A DNA stretch of 64,000 bases from Diaporthe sp. PMI_573 (lineage: Eukaryota; Ascomycota; Sordariomycetes; Diaporthales; Diaporthaceae): NCBI GenBank assembly GCA_021399435.1, contig JAJTUP010000036.1, positions 186,001 through 250,000 on the forward strand, read 5' to 3'. Both the position numbers and the translations under genes were made by a program. The notes under the pieces were generated by a model. That model had not been told where the DNA came from and made no database searches. It was given only the letters and a program-made list of their open reading frames with translations. Below are positions 1-10,530 of the stretch, piece by piece. The first letter of the stretch is position 1. Each line of letters begins with the position of its first letter.

Positions 1-1362
1 GGCCCGGCCTGGTATGAGGGCACGCGGCCGCTGACCGAACCGGCCAGGGAGAGCCTAGAGCCCTGGCTCCTGTTGGCTTGTTGGTGCGACATAGAGACTG
101 TCGGGGCAGCCGCTGGGGGGGTTGCAGCCACTGGGGAGGTGCCGGAGCCGGCAGGGCTTTGGGGAGTGTCGTCGGGTTCGCGGACACGTCGAAGGAGGGA
201 CAGAGCAGCTGCCGATCTGGAGCGCTTGTGGGAACTGGAGGCCCCAAGAAAGACCCACGTATTAGCAAACAGGTCTCAGCACGTGGACGTAACACCAACG
301 ACAGCCCGGCGATCACAACAACAACAACAGCAGCAGCAGCAGCAGGAAACAATGCAAGACAGCGTCATACCTATCACCGGACTCGGACATGTCAGTGGTT
401 TCGGGAGACTGCTGTGATCTCGAAGGGTCTCACAAGAATGCCGGTGGTTGGTGCTTGACTTAAGAGTAAGGCTGCGGTGGCCGTAGCATATGAAAGGGGG
501 GGGCGCCCAACTGGTGGGGTATATTTTGGGTGGCAGGCAGACCAGGTAGCTGAAGGTGGAGAGCAAGGTCAAGAGTAGAGAATGAGAATGAGAATGAGAG
601 GACAGACTGTGTGCCACTGATTAGGGCAGTGTGTAGTTGGAAAGGATGGGATGAGGAGAAGGAGAGAGAGATAATGCTGCTGTAACAATTCTAGTTCTAG
701 AAATGATGGACGACGAGATGGCTATGCCATGGCAAAGGGCCAATGATCCAAACCCAGAAGATCTGGAGTTGGCCTGGAGAAGGATGAACTCTGACAACCT
801 GAGAAGACCTGGGGACCTTACTGTGTAGACCTTGGAACTTAGCCCTGGACCTGGACCTTGGACCGTTGGACCTGGAGCTAGGGGCAGGGAGGCTTGGAGC
901 GCTCTAGAGCAGCCGAAAAGGTCGAGGCCGCCATGCACGAGAGGGAGGGCGGGAGATGACGTTGATCCACGCGCTAAAATTGGCCCCGCCGACCCCACAG
1001 CACGAGCCAGCCGTGATTGGGTAGGGGTCATCCTAGCGGCCTCCTCCAAGTCCGTGGCTCAGAGCTGCTTGCGTGATGAAGAGCTGCAGACGACAACCCA
1101 ATTCTGCTGACATGCAAGCAATGCGAGCATGGCGAGTGGGCTCGGGAACACGGCCGAACTGTTTCGTTTCAAAGGTCAGGACAGAGGCCAGGAGTGCGCC
1201 GCGACCGTTTCAAAACAGCGTAAGCAAGAGCAAGAGCAAGAGCTGTGGGGGCGAGGGCGAGGAAGAGGACGGCCAGCAGCGAGGGCCGACTCGGCTCGAT
1301 TGTCATGTCACAACTCGGCCCACCGTCTCGACACCAGACGGCCATCTATATCTATATCTGTC
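1..1362. other. Gene-free left edge
   Basis: No reading frame here resembles a known protein, and the open frames on both strands have low-complexity or arginine-rich composition typical of chance ORFs in GC-rich DNA. A short CAA/CAG trinucleotide run lies at about 315-345. The stretch probably holds the 3' flank of the PPTase gene and the end of a gene outside the window. Confidence 0.5.
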
Positions 1363-2384
1363 TTATGTCCTGGACTCGGCAAACTCCAAGATGTCATCGA
1401 TGCGAAGCACCTCAAACGGCCCGAGATCCAGCCCCAGCCCCACCTCCTTCTGCTCAGGCGTCCTGACCGCCGTGCAGGTCATGTAGTCCGGCCCCAGCGA
1501 CCGGAGGCAGACGTTCGCGTCCTCGGCCCTGCTGCCCTTGAACCAGATGTCGTGCTCCTTGACCACGTCCGACCCGTCCTCGTTCGATGAGTCGAACGAC
1601 GCCGTGGGCTGCGGCGGCTTGAAGTTCCTAAACTCCAGCACCTTGAGCCACGGCGCCAGCAGCGCCTCCCCGGTCATCTTGACGTACGCCTCGCGCAGGC
1701 ACCACAGCGTGTAGAAGCACCGGAGCTTGAGGTCCGTCACCTGCGCCGCCGTCGCCCCCGCCGGCAGCCCCGGGTTGGCGCTCAGCACCTGGTACTTGAG
1801 GTAGTTGGCCTCGGACGGCGCGAACACGTCCGCGTGCATGTCCACAAACGACGCCCACCCGTCCCGCCCGATGGCAGTGTGGTCGCGGTCCCGCCTCTCG
1901 CTGACGCACACGATGTCCACGCCCGCGTCGACGCCCTCGTAGCCGTGCGACGCCACCATCGCAACCAGCCCCGCCTGGTGCGTCACGTTGAACTCGACCG
2001 GCGACCTGCCCGTCGCCGCGTCCACGTAGACGGGCTTGGTCTTTGCGTTGCGCGTGATCTTGGTCTCCCACCACGGCACGCCGCAGGACTTGCTCACCAC
2101 GTAGTGCTTCAGCAGGTGCGACGCCAGCGACATCTTGGCGTCGCGCACGAACAGGTACCGCAGCACTGCCTTCCGCTCATCCTCGGTGAGCAGCGCGAGG
2201 GCCCTCGCGGCCTGTTTTGTCACGGCGGCCCCATCAGCATAATCGACCAACAGCACTCGAGTGTCAGCAGAGATGGCTCACATACGGCTGTTTCGAGCTG
2301 TGCCGTCTTCTCGGCACTCGGCCACAGGTTCCGTGTGTCCACGATCCACTGGACGATCACTGGTTTGCCCGACGTCTGCGCCAT
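1363..2384 (-). CDS. npgA: 4'-phosphopantetheinyl transferase (NpgA/CfwA type)
   Basis: This Sfp-type enzyme moves the 4'-phosphopantetheine arm of CoA onto a serine of acyl and peptidyl carrier proteins, activating polyketide synthases, NRPSs and alpha-aminoadipate reductase. Two exons are inferred: 2286-2384 and 1363-2211, joined over a GTATGT...CAG intron, giving 315 residues. Family marks are MSLASHLLK followed by a CGVPW stretch, the GVDIV metal/CoA motif, the W-x3-E-A-x2-K motif (WCLREAYVK) and TGEALLAPWLKVLEF, all close to Aspergillus NpgA. The start at 2384 gives the N-terminus MAQTSGKPV followed by WIVDTR, as in NpgA (WYIDTR). No biosynthetic cluster lies next to it, as expected for a genome-wide activator. 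The C-terminus is shorter than in Aspergillus but the catalytic core is complete. Confidence 0.92.
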
Positions 2385-3389
2385 CGGTTGAGGCTTGAAG
2401 TGTGTGTCCAGCAGCTCGGTGGTTACTTGGGTCCTGAGTAGAAGTGCCCGGGAATGGGGACGATCTGACCGCGGTTCAAATACAAAAGGTTGCTCCCCCA
2501 ACAGTGGGCCCGATCGCTGATCCGCTGATGCCGGTCGAGCTACGGAGTCCGAAAAGTTGAGCCTCAATGTCAGCTGCAAGTAAACGAGACACTCAACCCC
2601 ACTATGTAATCCACCTGAGCTAAATCCAACCTCACCTCTTTCAAACACCCCAACCCCTGTCGTCCGAGTAAATCTGTATGTACTATAGTTCAGCCTTTTG
2701 CACGGATTCCTCGCCAAATGTTAAAGCTCAGCACGTGTGAGCTGACAGCTGCACTATAAGCAGCGTCTTGCCAACGGCAGGGGCTCCCACCAACAGGACG
2801 AATTGACCGTAGCAATCATTGATAACTGAGTTTATAACTGTAGCAGCTTGAAATAAGAAGAGAGAACTCAGACTTGTCAACAGCCGCGTCCAGACTCTTG
2901 CAGGAAGGAGCACATATGCATTCCGTCTGAGGCCCGTCACCCCCATCGTATCAACACCTCCACATGGCCGTGCTACAAGGGCCAGACCTTGAATGTAAAT
3001 TCAGAGCATCATTCATCCCCGCTGGTTCCTGTTCATTAGGTGACGTTAATTGACTTTCTCACATATATACTGAGCCTCTACATCTGTGGGCCCGTTCAAT
3101 GGCGAGTCGTTATTACCAGGTGGTATGGATCAAACTGATGTCCAACATTCAATCTCCTCCTGCTTCGAAATAAATGAGTAAGCCAGGCGTCCCAGGGGTT
3201 CTAAAGTCTCGCTATGAAAACCATCCTCACGTCGCATCCATCTCGGCAGCCGCAGGAATCCCATCTGGTATCTCCCGCGGACGTTGCGGGCTCGAAATCT
3301 GCGTTTGCCTCATCGGCTCTTGTGCGCTCTTCTGCTGCTGGTGAGCGGCGTAGGCAAGCTTGGCTCTGGTCACCGGGCACGGCGGAGGC
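2385..3389. other. Gene-free interval with a short P-loop-like ORF
   Basis: No supported gene is present. A 72-codon minus-strand frame (2728-2946, ATG start) ends in LLVGAPAVGKTLL, which fits the Walker A pattern GxxxxGK[ST]; nothing around it continues an NTPase fold. The rest is probably promoter DNA of the PPTase gene (5' end at 2384) and the 3' flank of the cysteine-rich gene. Confidence 0.4.
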
Positions 3390-4091
3390 TTAGAATGCGA
3401 TGGCTACGGCGACTAGCGAGACGCCGAGGACGGACCCGACGGTGATGGTATCTTGTCTCTGCGCGGAACATTCGTTTTGGTTCGCAACAGTGATCTCTGT
3501 TAGCGTTGTAGTAGCACCTGTGTCGGAGCTCGAGTTCGTCCAGGAAACCGCTTGGGCGTTTGCGAGACCGGCAACTCCCAACACCGGTGTTGCATCTGAT
3601 AATGTGAAGGTGGAACTTCCATCAATACACGCCAACGTTGAGTTTGTCTGTGTTGTGTCTGTGTCTCCGCAGCAGTACTGTGTGGCGGTCGAATTTGCAG
3701 ACCAAATGGTCAGACGAACATTCTTGTCTAGGTCATTACTGCCTTTATATGTGGACTGTGAGCAAGAATGTAGAGATGACCATACCGAACCACACCGCTG
3801 CTCTAGCAAACCTGGGGGTATCCTTCCAACCCCAGAGGAAGTTTCACATACCAGTGCATTTTTGAGGGCAGCTGTCAGAGCTCCAGTTCCTGTCGGTGCA
3901 TGAGCCTCGCCAAATCGCAAACGGCTGTACATAGTCCATGCAATAGCCGTTCGACAAGCAGATACCCCTGGGATGGCAGCAGTGTGACTCCCCTTCTGAG
4001 GCACATGGAACCGCAAAGCGCTCAGCTGAGCCGTCGCGGTTAAAGCAGGTGGGCCGGCCCCCCATGGGTACACCAGTCGGTCTTTGTCGGA
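3390..4091 (-). CDS. Cysteine-rich surface protein with C-terminal hydrophobic anchor (5' end uncertain)
   Basis: The upstream part, encoded at about 3852-4091, contains CFNRDGS, a CC pair followed by CLSNGYC, and RGSCTDRNW followed by CPQKC. This is the signature of a widespread uncharacterised fungal family of secreted or membrane-anchored proteins. A short intron (donor at 3851; acceptor leaving exon 2 at 3811 or 3802, both in frame) joins it to a Ser/Thr-rich part with CGSVW, QYCCGD and a hydrophobic end (VGSVLGVSLVAVAIAF) that fits a GPI signal or membrane anchor. A likely acceptor before 4091 implies a 5' exon with the signal peptide, but I could not fix it, so the start is partial. No function is known. 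Secretion is inferred from family and composition. Confidence 0.6.
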   Translation of the reverse strand, partial: SDKDRLVYPWGAGPPALTATAQLSALRFHVPQKGSHTAAIPGVSACRTAIAWTMYSRLRFGEAHAPTGTGALTAALKNALVCETSSGVGRIPPGLLEQRCGSVWSSLHSCSQSTYKGSNDLDKNVRLTIWSANSTATQYCCGDTDTTQTNSTLACIDGSSTFTLSDATPVLGVAGLANAQAVSWTNSSSDTGATTTLTEITVANQNECSAQRQDTITVGSVLGVSLVAVAIAF

Positions 4092-6276
4092 CTGCAAGCA
4101 TGGCACAGGGACCAAGATGAGTGTGACTGACCATCAAGGGTAAGAGCAACTGAGTGTGCATGTGGAATCAACAGAAGAGTTTTCTGTTGAAAAAGGCTAT
4201 CAGAAAATGTCATGGGCACACCAAGAGCATAATCAAGGAACAAGAACATTTTGAACGTCAAGTGTCTCTCCGAGGCAAGACTGCCCCCAAGGGGCAAGAA
4301 ATTGGTGTGTGACAAGCGACCCTGGTTACGCGGGTCTCGCCTCTTTCCTACAAGACTGTCTCAAAAGTGTCTCTGCAACCGCGAGACCTGGCCGGGCGGC
4401 TGCAATTACGATTCGGTGAGTGGTATTAATTGGTTCTACATTTCTGACACTATAAGGAAGGATTGCACCTGCATATATACCCTCGGGTAGACCTGAATCC
4501 GCTGTTCCACACCGCCATACTATGGCGTCCCCGGCCTCACCGCTTACAATACTTACCAATTTGTGGTTCAGGCCAAATGGTCTACACTATTTGCAGGCCA
4601 TACAAATATGCGGCACATGTTACCTGCAGACATCCAGGTGTGACACACGATGATACTCCAAGGGGTACTCGCCAATGAGACAAGAAAGCACACACCATTG
4701 GAAGTTCCGGCGTACCTTTGAGCGTTCTGGATAGAAATATGCAAGTCAGCCCGTTGCATACTTTCTGAGCGGCGATCACGATTGTATCCCAATCACACAG
4801 CGGATTGTATTGATAGACTCCATTATATTTGCCACGGCCTTGCCTGGATTCATCAGCGTAATTAATGACGATAGCATACCTATTTGTGTTGCCTCAGGCT
4901 GTTTGAGGGTGAGGCACTCAATTCCATGCACATGTGTAGCCGGGAAACTTTTGTCACCCAGTGATGGTTGGATGTGTTTTTACCTGCGTTTCATTTTAAG
5001 AGGACTCCAACCGATGGAGAGCGGAATAGCTCATCCCCTTCATCCCCTTCATTCCAGTTGTGGCTGAGGGATCTGCGCAAGCTCATTCCGCAATCCCGGC
5101 ACGATGGACAGTATAGTAAGTCGGATTAAGCCGCCGATATCGACGGGCAGAGGCAGCTAAGCTAATATAGAGAAAGGGAGGAGCCATCACCATACCGTAC
5201 TACCAATAGGGGACCCACAGAGGAGATCACCATAAACCGAGTCGAAACTTGTTGCTATTAGCTACATTATGGTTGACTTTGTAATCTCAAAACAGTCATT
5301 ATCAAGTTCTTCTTACCCTGGTGTTCATTTCAATATCTATCATTATGGACTATCTATATTCTTTGAGTTCCTCTACTAAGCTGGAACGGCAATGAGTGTC
5401 CTATAAGGACAAGGAACAATGTGTCTTATCGATGATAACAGTAAGATTTGTTATGCAAGGCTTCAAACAATGACTTTACAATCTACTTCTGCAAACCAGT
5501 GTTCTGTTAATATCTATCATTATATCCAAATGAATCATTAGTAAATCAAAATTAATTGAATTCCAAGGGGGAAAGCAATGGTCTCAAAGCAGAATTGTAT
5601 TTCTAGCGAAAATGGATTTGGCAGAGAGGTTCCTTCCCCCTGAGGTAGTTCCCTCCTTCATGTCTATAGAGAGGCTCTTCTGCTTTGGGATACTGGCTGG
5701 CCCGACCAAAATCCCTTACTTTCCCTTCCCATGAGATCTATTTTCAAGTTTTCAATCAAGTTATAGACCTCCACACTTGCAAACTAATTGATCTGCTCAA
5801 CTTTTCTTGATCAGTACTGTTAACTTAGAAGGTAGTAAGCTTAAACTTGAACTTGAACTTGTCTCCTGTATGAGTGATGTGTACTGAATACTCTATGATT
5901 ATCTTTTTGCTCTATTACCATTTTTTGCCTCTATAACTGTTTACTGTAGAAAGATACTGACTGGCGAATTGATAGATTAGAATATAAGGTATACGAATAC
6001 TATGAAGCCATTGAGAGATGATTTTGGAGGAGACGTATTCAAATAGGCAAACGAAGGCGATTGTGACCTCTTCTGCAGCCCACTAAAGCACGGTATGGCA
6101 GCATTCATGGATTAAGTGATTTTAGCTGTAATCATTGCAATAGGCCCAGTGAATATCGCTCAAACAATAACAGCCAAAATCGCTCAATCGGCAGGGCGGT
6201 CTACAGAGGCTGCTGGCTCCTCGCCCACTGCTACATCTCCCTCTCAACACTACTAGGCCCAATATATGCAGACCGC
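4092..6276. other. AT-rich gene-free region with diverged duplicated segments
   Basis: From about 4800 the sequence becomes clearly AT-rich compared with its GC-rich flanks, and no frame resembles a protein. The 15-mer aatatctatcattat occurs twice (about 5330 and 5511) inside an imperfect direct duplication of about 180-190 bp. A segment at 5347-5393 is repeated 26 kb away. This is the pattern of an old repeat or transposon island, possibly altered by repeat-induced point mutation. The first few hundred bases may hold the promoter and signal-peptide exon of the cysteine-rich gene. Confidence 0.5.
5347..5393 (+). repeat. Dispersed 47-bp repeat, copy A
   Basis: The 47 bases starting GGACTATCTATATTC and ending GGAACGGCAAT match the reverse complement of 31388-31434 at 45 of 47 positions; both differences are transitions. 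Both copies lie in gene-free DNA. The source element is unknown. Confidence 0.75.
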
Positions 6277-8013
6277 CTAGTCTTCCTTCAGGCTCGCCTC
6301 TTTAGACATGGTGATTGAAAAAACAAACAGCTCATAGTCGCCATGATCCTTCTCTCCCGTCACCTTCACCTTCTCTCCCTTCTTCTCATCCTCGTCCTTG
6401 GCAGCACCCTTCGTCGAGTCTTCCTTCTCCTTCTGGATGGCATTACCATCCCCGTCAACCTCGACAACGACGTCCTCCACGTCTAGGCTTCCGTCCTCGG
6501 TGTATTCCCACATGTCTTTGAGGTCGCCCTTGACCAGGCCTGTCAGCCATGCCGATCCAGCCACGCCGGGCACAAGATACAGCAGAGCAGGCTGGCCGTG
6601 CTTGAATATCACGAGTACGACCAGGGTCGCGAGCATGCCAATGAGGTAGCCCAGGAGGGTGACGCGAAAATACGTCTTTGGGAAATCGGCGTCAGACAGG
6701 AGCTTGAGGGCGGGTCGGCCGGAGACGATATGCCGTGCGCTCGTGGTCCAGAGGAAGTTGCCCCATTGGCCGCGAGGGTCAACAAACGGCGCCTTGACGG
6801 TACGGTATGCCTTGTTGACAGTGGTGATTTCGCCCGCGGTCTTGTTTGCAGCAACAGGGTCGCCTTCTTTGTCGTCCTTGGTGACCGTCTTGAGATCCTC
6901 TTGCACGCGGGTGACCTTGCGCTGATAGTGTCTCCACAAGTCGAATCGCAGCGCCAGACATATGAAGATACCGGGGATAACAATGTCGCCTAGGCCAAGG
7001 AGGCTGCTCCTCCCGCCGGCGGTCTCGTACGTAAGCTTCAGCGGCGCGTCGACCTGCGTGGCGACCGCGATCATGAAGGGCGTATAGAACACCATGATGA
7101 TGTCGTAGAAGAACAGGCCAACCAGGACCAAGGTTCCGATAGTGAAAGAAGTTACAGACATCCAGTTGAAAGCCATGTAGCAGACTGATAGGCCGATGAT
7201 GTTAGACAGTATGGATGATTCCGTATATATGTACAGGCCCTCGACAGCGCAGCCAAGTAAGAAACCGATGATACTCGTGATCTTGACTTCTCCTTCAAAG
7301 CCGTCACCAGGGACTTTGATCTTCAGGGCGCAGCTTTCTTTCAAAAAGTGTCGAAGGCCCCAAGCTGCCCTGCTGTTCGCAGTGGACACTTTCAGCTCTG
7401 AAGCAAAACCTGGAAGGGGTAGACGCTTTCGAGGGTCGGCCTCCTTCTCCGAGCCGTCCTCCCGCGGTGCCTTGAGGAGCTTGTGGGTGCGGCTGGCCGG
7501 GTCGATCTCGAAGACTTGCCCGCATTTATCGGCCCAGTAGTCGGGAGAGACGACATTCAACACGAACTGGAAAATGTCCCCAAAAAAGATGCCGATGGAC
7601 AGGACACCGGTCATGGCCATGTAGAGCCTCAGAATCATGTTGAGGACGGCTGGGTCTTGGAGCCACTTGATGAGGTAGTACAGCCCGATGAGGACGGCAG
7701 CGGCGATTATGGGGAACAAGATGGCGTCGGTTGCCTGGAAGCCCTGGGCAAAGTGCTCCTTCTCATCGTCGACGACGAGCTTGCCGCCCTTCCTCTTCAG
7801 CTTGGTCGGCGGCGCCGCGGAGGGAGGTCTGCGGAGGGAGGCGTGTGCGCCGACGTAGATGATGAGAATGGCGCTGAGTACCATCTTGATCTCGATAGAG
7901 AAGAAGTCCTTGGCAACAACCATGTCCCACATTGTTGGAACGGGCTGGATGGTGTGCTGGTCTGGGACGGCAGATTGTGTCGCCGTAGCGGCGGTGTGGT
8001 CAGCTTCGGCCAT
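6277..8013 (-). CDS. sppA: Signal peptide peptidase, intramembrane aspartyl protease
   Basis: This multi-spanning ER membrane protease of the presenilin/SPP family cleaves leftover signal peptides and tail-anchored substrates inside the bilayer and helps in ER-linked degradation; fungal members influence hypoxia adaptation. It is a single exon of 578 residues with an ATG start. Both catalytic motifs are intact: YD at 303-304 (FFYDIIMVF) and GxGD at 340-343 (GLGD). The PAL motif is at 475-477 (QPALLYLVP). About nine hydrophobic segments are visible. The loop between the GxGD helix and PAL is long, near 110 residues and charged, and the tail is Lys/Glu-rich with no KKxx signal. It is divergently transcribed from the cyclophilin gene. 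Confidence 0.93.
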   Translation of the reverse strand: MAEADHTAATATQSAVPDQHTIQPVPTMWDMVVAKDFFSIEIKMVLSAILIIYVGAHASLRRPPSAAPPTKLKRKGGKLVVDDEKEHFAQGFQATDAILFPIIAAAVLIGLYYLIKWLQDPAVLNMILRLYMAMTGVLSIGIFFGDIFQFVLNVVSPDYWADKCGQVFEIDPASRTHKLLKAPREDGSEKEADPRKRLPLPGFASELKVSTANSRAAWGLRHFLKESCALKIKVPGDGFEGEVKITSIIGFLLGCAVEGLYIYTESSILSNIIGLSVCYMAFNWMSVTSFTIGTLVLVGLFFYDIIMVFYTPFMIAVATQVDAPLKLTYETAGGRSSLLGLGDIVIPGIFICLALRFDLWRHYQRKVTRVQEDLKTVTKDDKEGDPVAANKTAGEITTVNKAYRTVKAPFVDPRGQWGNFLWTTSARHIVSGRPALKLLSDADFPKTYFRVTLLGYLIGMLATLVVLVIFKHGQPALLYLVPGVAGSAWLTGLVKGDLKDMWEYTEDGSLDVEDVVVEVDGDGNAIQKEKEDSTKGAAKDEDEKKGEKVKVTGEKDHGDYELFVFSITMSKEASLKED

Positions 8014-8790
8014 GGTTTGTGTGTGAATGAATGATACGCGGGCCGAAGTCTGGAATTTAGGACCCGTTATTGTCTTGAACGCCGTTCCCGGTCGACGGCA
8101 CCACGGGCACGTACTCGAGGACGGACGGTCCCAGACAATTTGTCAAATGATGAAACCTCTGGCTGGGGAGTTTGGGCCGCTCTGAGACCGAGGATGACTG
8201 GCTGGATGTGAGGATTGGTTGCAGTTCCGCTGCTCCTGGCGAACCCAGGCTGATTTGACAAATCGAGGCCTCGTTGACGTCCCACGTGTTGTCTTGTCTT
8301 GGGAATGAGGTGGCCTCTCTCTCGAGCCTCTGCAGAGGACAGCCTAGCAAAGATACTGGTTCTGAATGGCTGCAAGCATATTGGTGGGAGGTTTTGCTCA
8401 ATCTTTCTTGGTCTGGATGGGAGTCAAGTTATTGAGGTAGAGTGAAGCTCACAGTGTCCAAGAGCCACTGTTGTCTGCCTGCCTTCGTGCCTGCCCAATC
8501 CAGTTTGTTTGTGACAGTGGGTAGAGGAAGCTGCAGTGGTCCAGCCTTGCACAAGGGGTGAGGTGCAGAGGTGGGCGCCTACCCAGTAGGGTCCAGGTGG
8601 AAACTCCCCCAGTGGCGTCATCAGACAGGGGACAGGGGGGACCCTCCAAATTTCAGCCTTGCGATCGAGTTCTGAACTGAACCTTCTGTCCCAGGCCCTT
8701 CCCACCCCTCCTCAACACGGCCAGACCCGATCTTTTGACACTCTACCCGCCCCCCCCCAAAGCCAGCTCGCCCGGGCGCCAACAGACAAG
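8014..8790. promoter_or_regulatory. Shared divergent promoter region, sppA / cyclophilin
   Basis: This 777-bp gap separates the start codons of two divergent genes, so it should contain both core promoters. No clear TATA box was seen. Pyrimidine-rich runs and a C9 tract lie close upstream of the cyclophilin start, as is common in fungal 5' leaders. Confidence 0.5.
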
Positions 8791-9370
8791 ATGGCAAAAG
8801 AGGTAGCCTTGGACACCTCCATGGTAAGCACACACATTGCGCATCCCAGGGTCCCCGCCGGAGTCTGCCCTTGCGACCCCAAAGCTAACCAACACTTTCT
8901 GCTCGCAGGGCACAATCACCGTCGAGCTGTACACGTCCCACGCGCCCAAGGCGTGCACCAACTTCGAGACCCTGGCACGGCGCGGCTACTACGACGAGAC
9001 GGTGTTCCACCGCATCATCCCGGGCTTCATGGTCCAGGGCGGCGACCCGACGGGGACGGGCCGCGGCGGCACCTCCATCTACGGCGACAAGTTCGCCGAC
9101 GAAATCGCACAGCCCCTGCAGCTCAAGCACACGGGCGCGGGGATCCTGAGCATGGCCAACGCCGGCCCGGACACGAACGGCAGCCAGTTTTTCATCACGC
9201 TGGCGCCCACGCCCTGGCTCGACGGCAAGCACACCATCTTTGGCCGCGTCAAGAGCGGCATGGGCGTCGTGCGCCGCCTGGGTCTCGTCCAGACGGACGC
9301 CGAAGACAGGCCGGCGCAGGAGGTCAAGATCGTGCGTGCCAGGGTCGTCGAAGGGGGCGAGGACGCGTGA
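8791..9370 (+). CDS. Cyclophilin-type peptidyl-prolyl isomerase (PPIL1-like)
   Basis: This small single-domain cyclophilin catalyses cis-trans isomerisation of Xaa-Pro bonds. It is closest to the PPIL1/Cyp1 class, whose members associate with the spliceosome through SKIP/Prp45. Two exons are inferred: 8791-8823 ([11 protein letters not shown]) and 8909-9370, with a GTAAGC...GCAG intron, giving 164 residues against 166 for human PPIL1. Active-site and binding residues are present: [38 protein letters not shown] in [12 protein letters not shown]. The PPIL1-like end includes RPAQEVKI. The length leaves no room for a targeting signal, so a nuclear or cytosolic location is inferred. Confidence 0.93.
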
Positions 9371-10530
9371 AGTTAGGTAGGTCCAGGGCGCACGGGTGGG
9401 GTACGGCTGTAGCAAAGATATCAGAAGGGCCTTTGCTCTCTGCGCTTACGGCTGTTGGTCTCGGCGCTGACCTACCTGTGCGGCGGGAAGTATTCCTACT
9501 ACGAGACGACGAGGCGCATCGGCTGGGTGAAGGGGGTACCGCATAGGGGAGAGACCATGTCCCGTAGAAGGACCATCTGTACATGGCCGCTTGGTCTCGC
9601 CCGTTTCTATGTATTTCAGGCTCTCTAGCCCTCGGTACCTGGTGATCGACTCGAGGATCCGAGTTGGTCAACCAGACCACGAGCTCACAACAGAGCTCTC
9701 AGACTACTGACGCCCATGAGGCCAGCCACGCTGAGAGGGGAGGTGGCCGCGGGTGACTTCTAAGAACGCCAACTACAGTAAAATAATAGTTATCATGCCT
9801 CCTTTTCATGTCTGTGGGGGGGCGGGCGACTTTCAGTGCGGTAGGCGAGCAGAAAAATCTTGCGGACCAGGAGTTTCCATCCTGCAAGTCCATTACAAGG
9901 TGCTGCGGCATATTTAATCGTTCTTTAGAGTCCAAATTACAAGCTGGCCATTCCAGCAGTGATGTTTGACGTGGTGCTGAACCTATTGCATGTGACAGTT
10001 CCGGTATGTGATAACAACGGAATTTGGACTGATGCGTCACCTGTGCACCCTCTCAAACTTCACAGGTGGTCTCGGACAACCGAATATGCACCTGAACAAG
10101 AGTAGAGGCCCCGCGCACAACCACAAGATTGCTTCCACCGGATGCGCCTAGTAGACGATCAGAAAAGGGCAATTCCTCCATGGGATCAAAGATTACTGGG
10201 TGCAGAACCTTTATTCTTTGCCTATGGTGACCCGCAACACCACGCCTTGAACTTGAACTTCATCACCAAAATCTCTACCGCAGAAGTCACTCCCCCCCCC
10301 TCTCTCTGACTTTCTCACCCTGAAAACGCCAGCAATAAGTTGCATCGAATGACGCCACCCTCCACACCATATGCAAAACCATCCAAGGCTGAAATTTACT
10401 CTTGGAACCTCCAATGATGACCAGCCGACACCATGAAATGCGAAATGCGACTTGAAACAGAAAACAGTAAACCTCGCCCCGCGGACCTTCCACTCCGACC
10501 AACACAGTCCTTCTCCGCGTCGAGACCCTG
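9371..10530. other. Convergent intergenic region
   Basis: This lies between the 3' ends of the cyclophilin (+) and Sgf11-like (-) genes. No coding frame or RNA gene was recognised. A C9 run is at about 10293. Confidence 0.5.

Noticed and set aside
621..1049. 142-codon minus-strand frame
   Set aside because: No start context, family or codon signal; overlaps other equally long frames.
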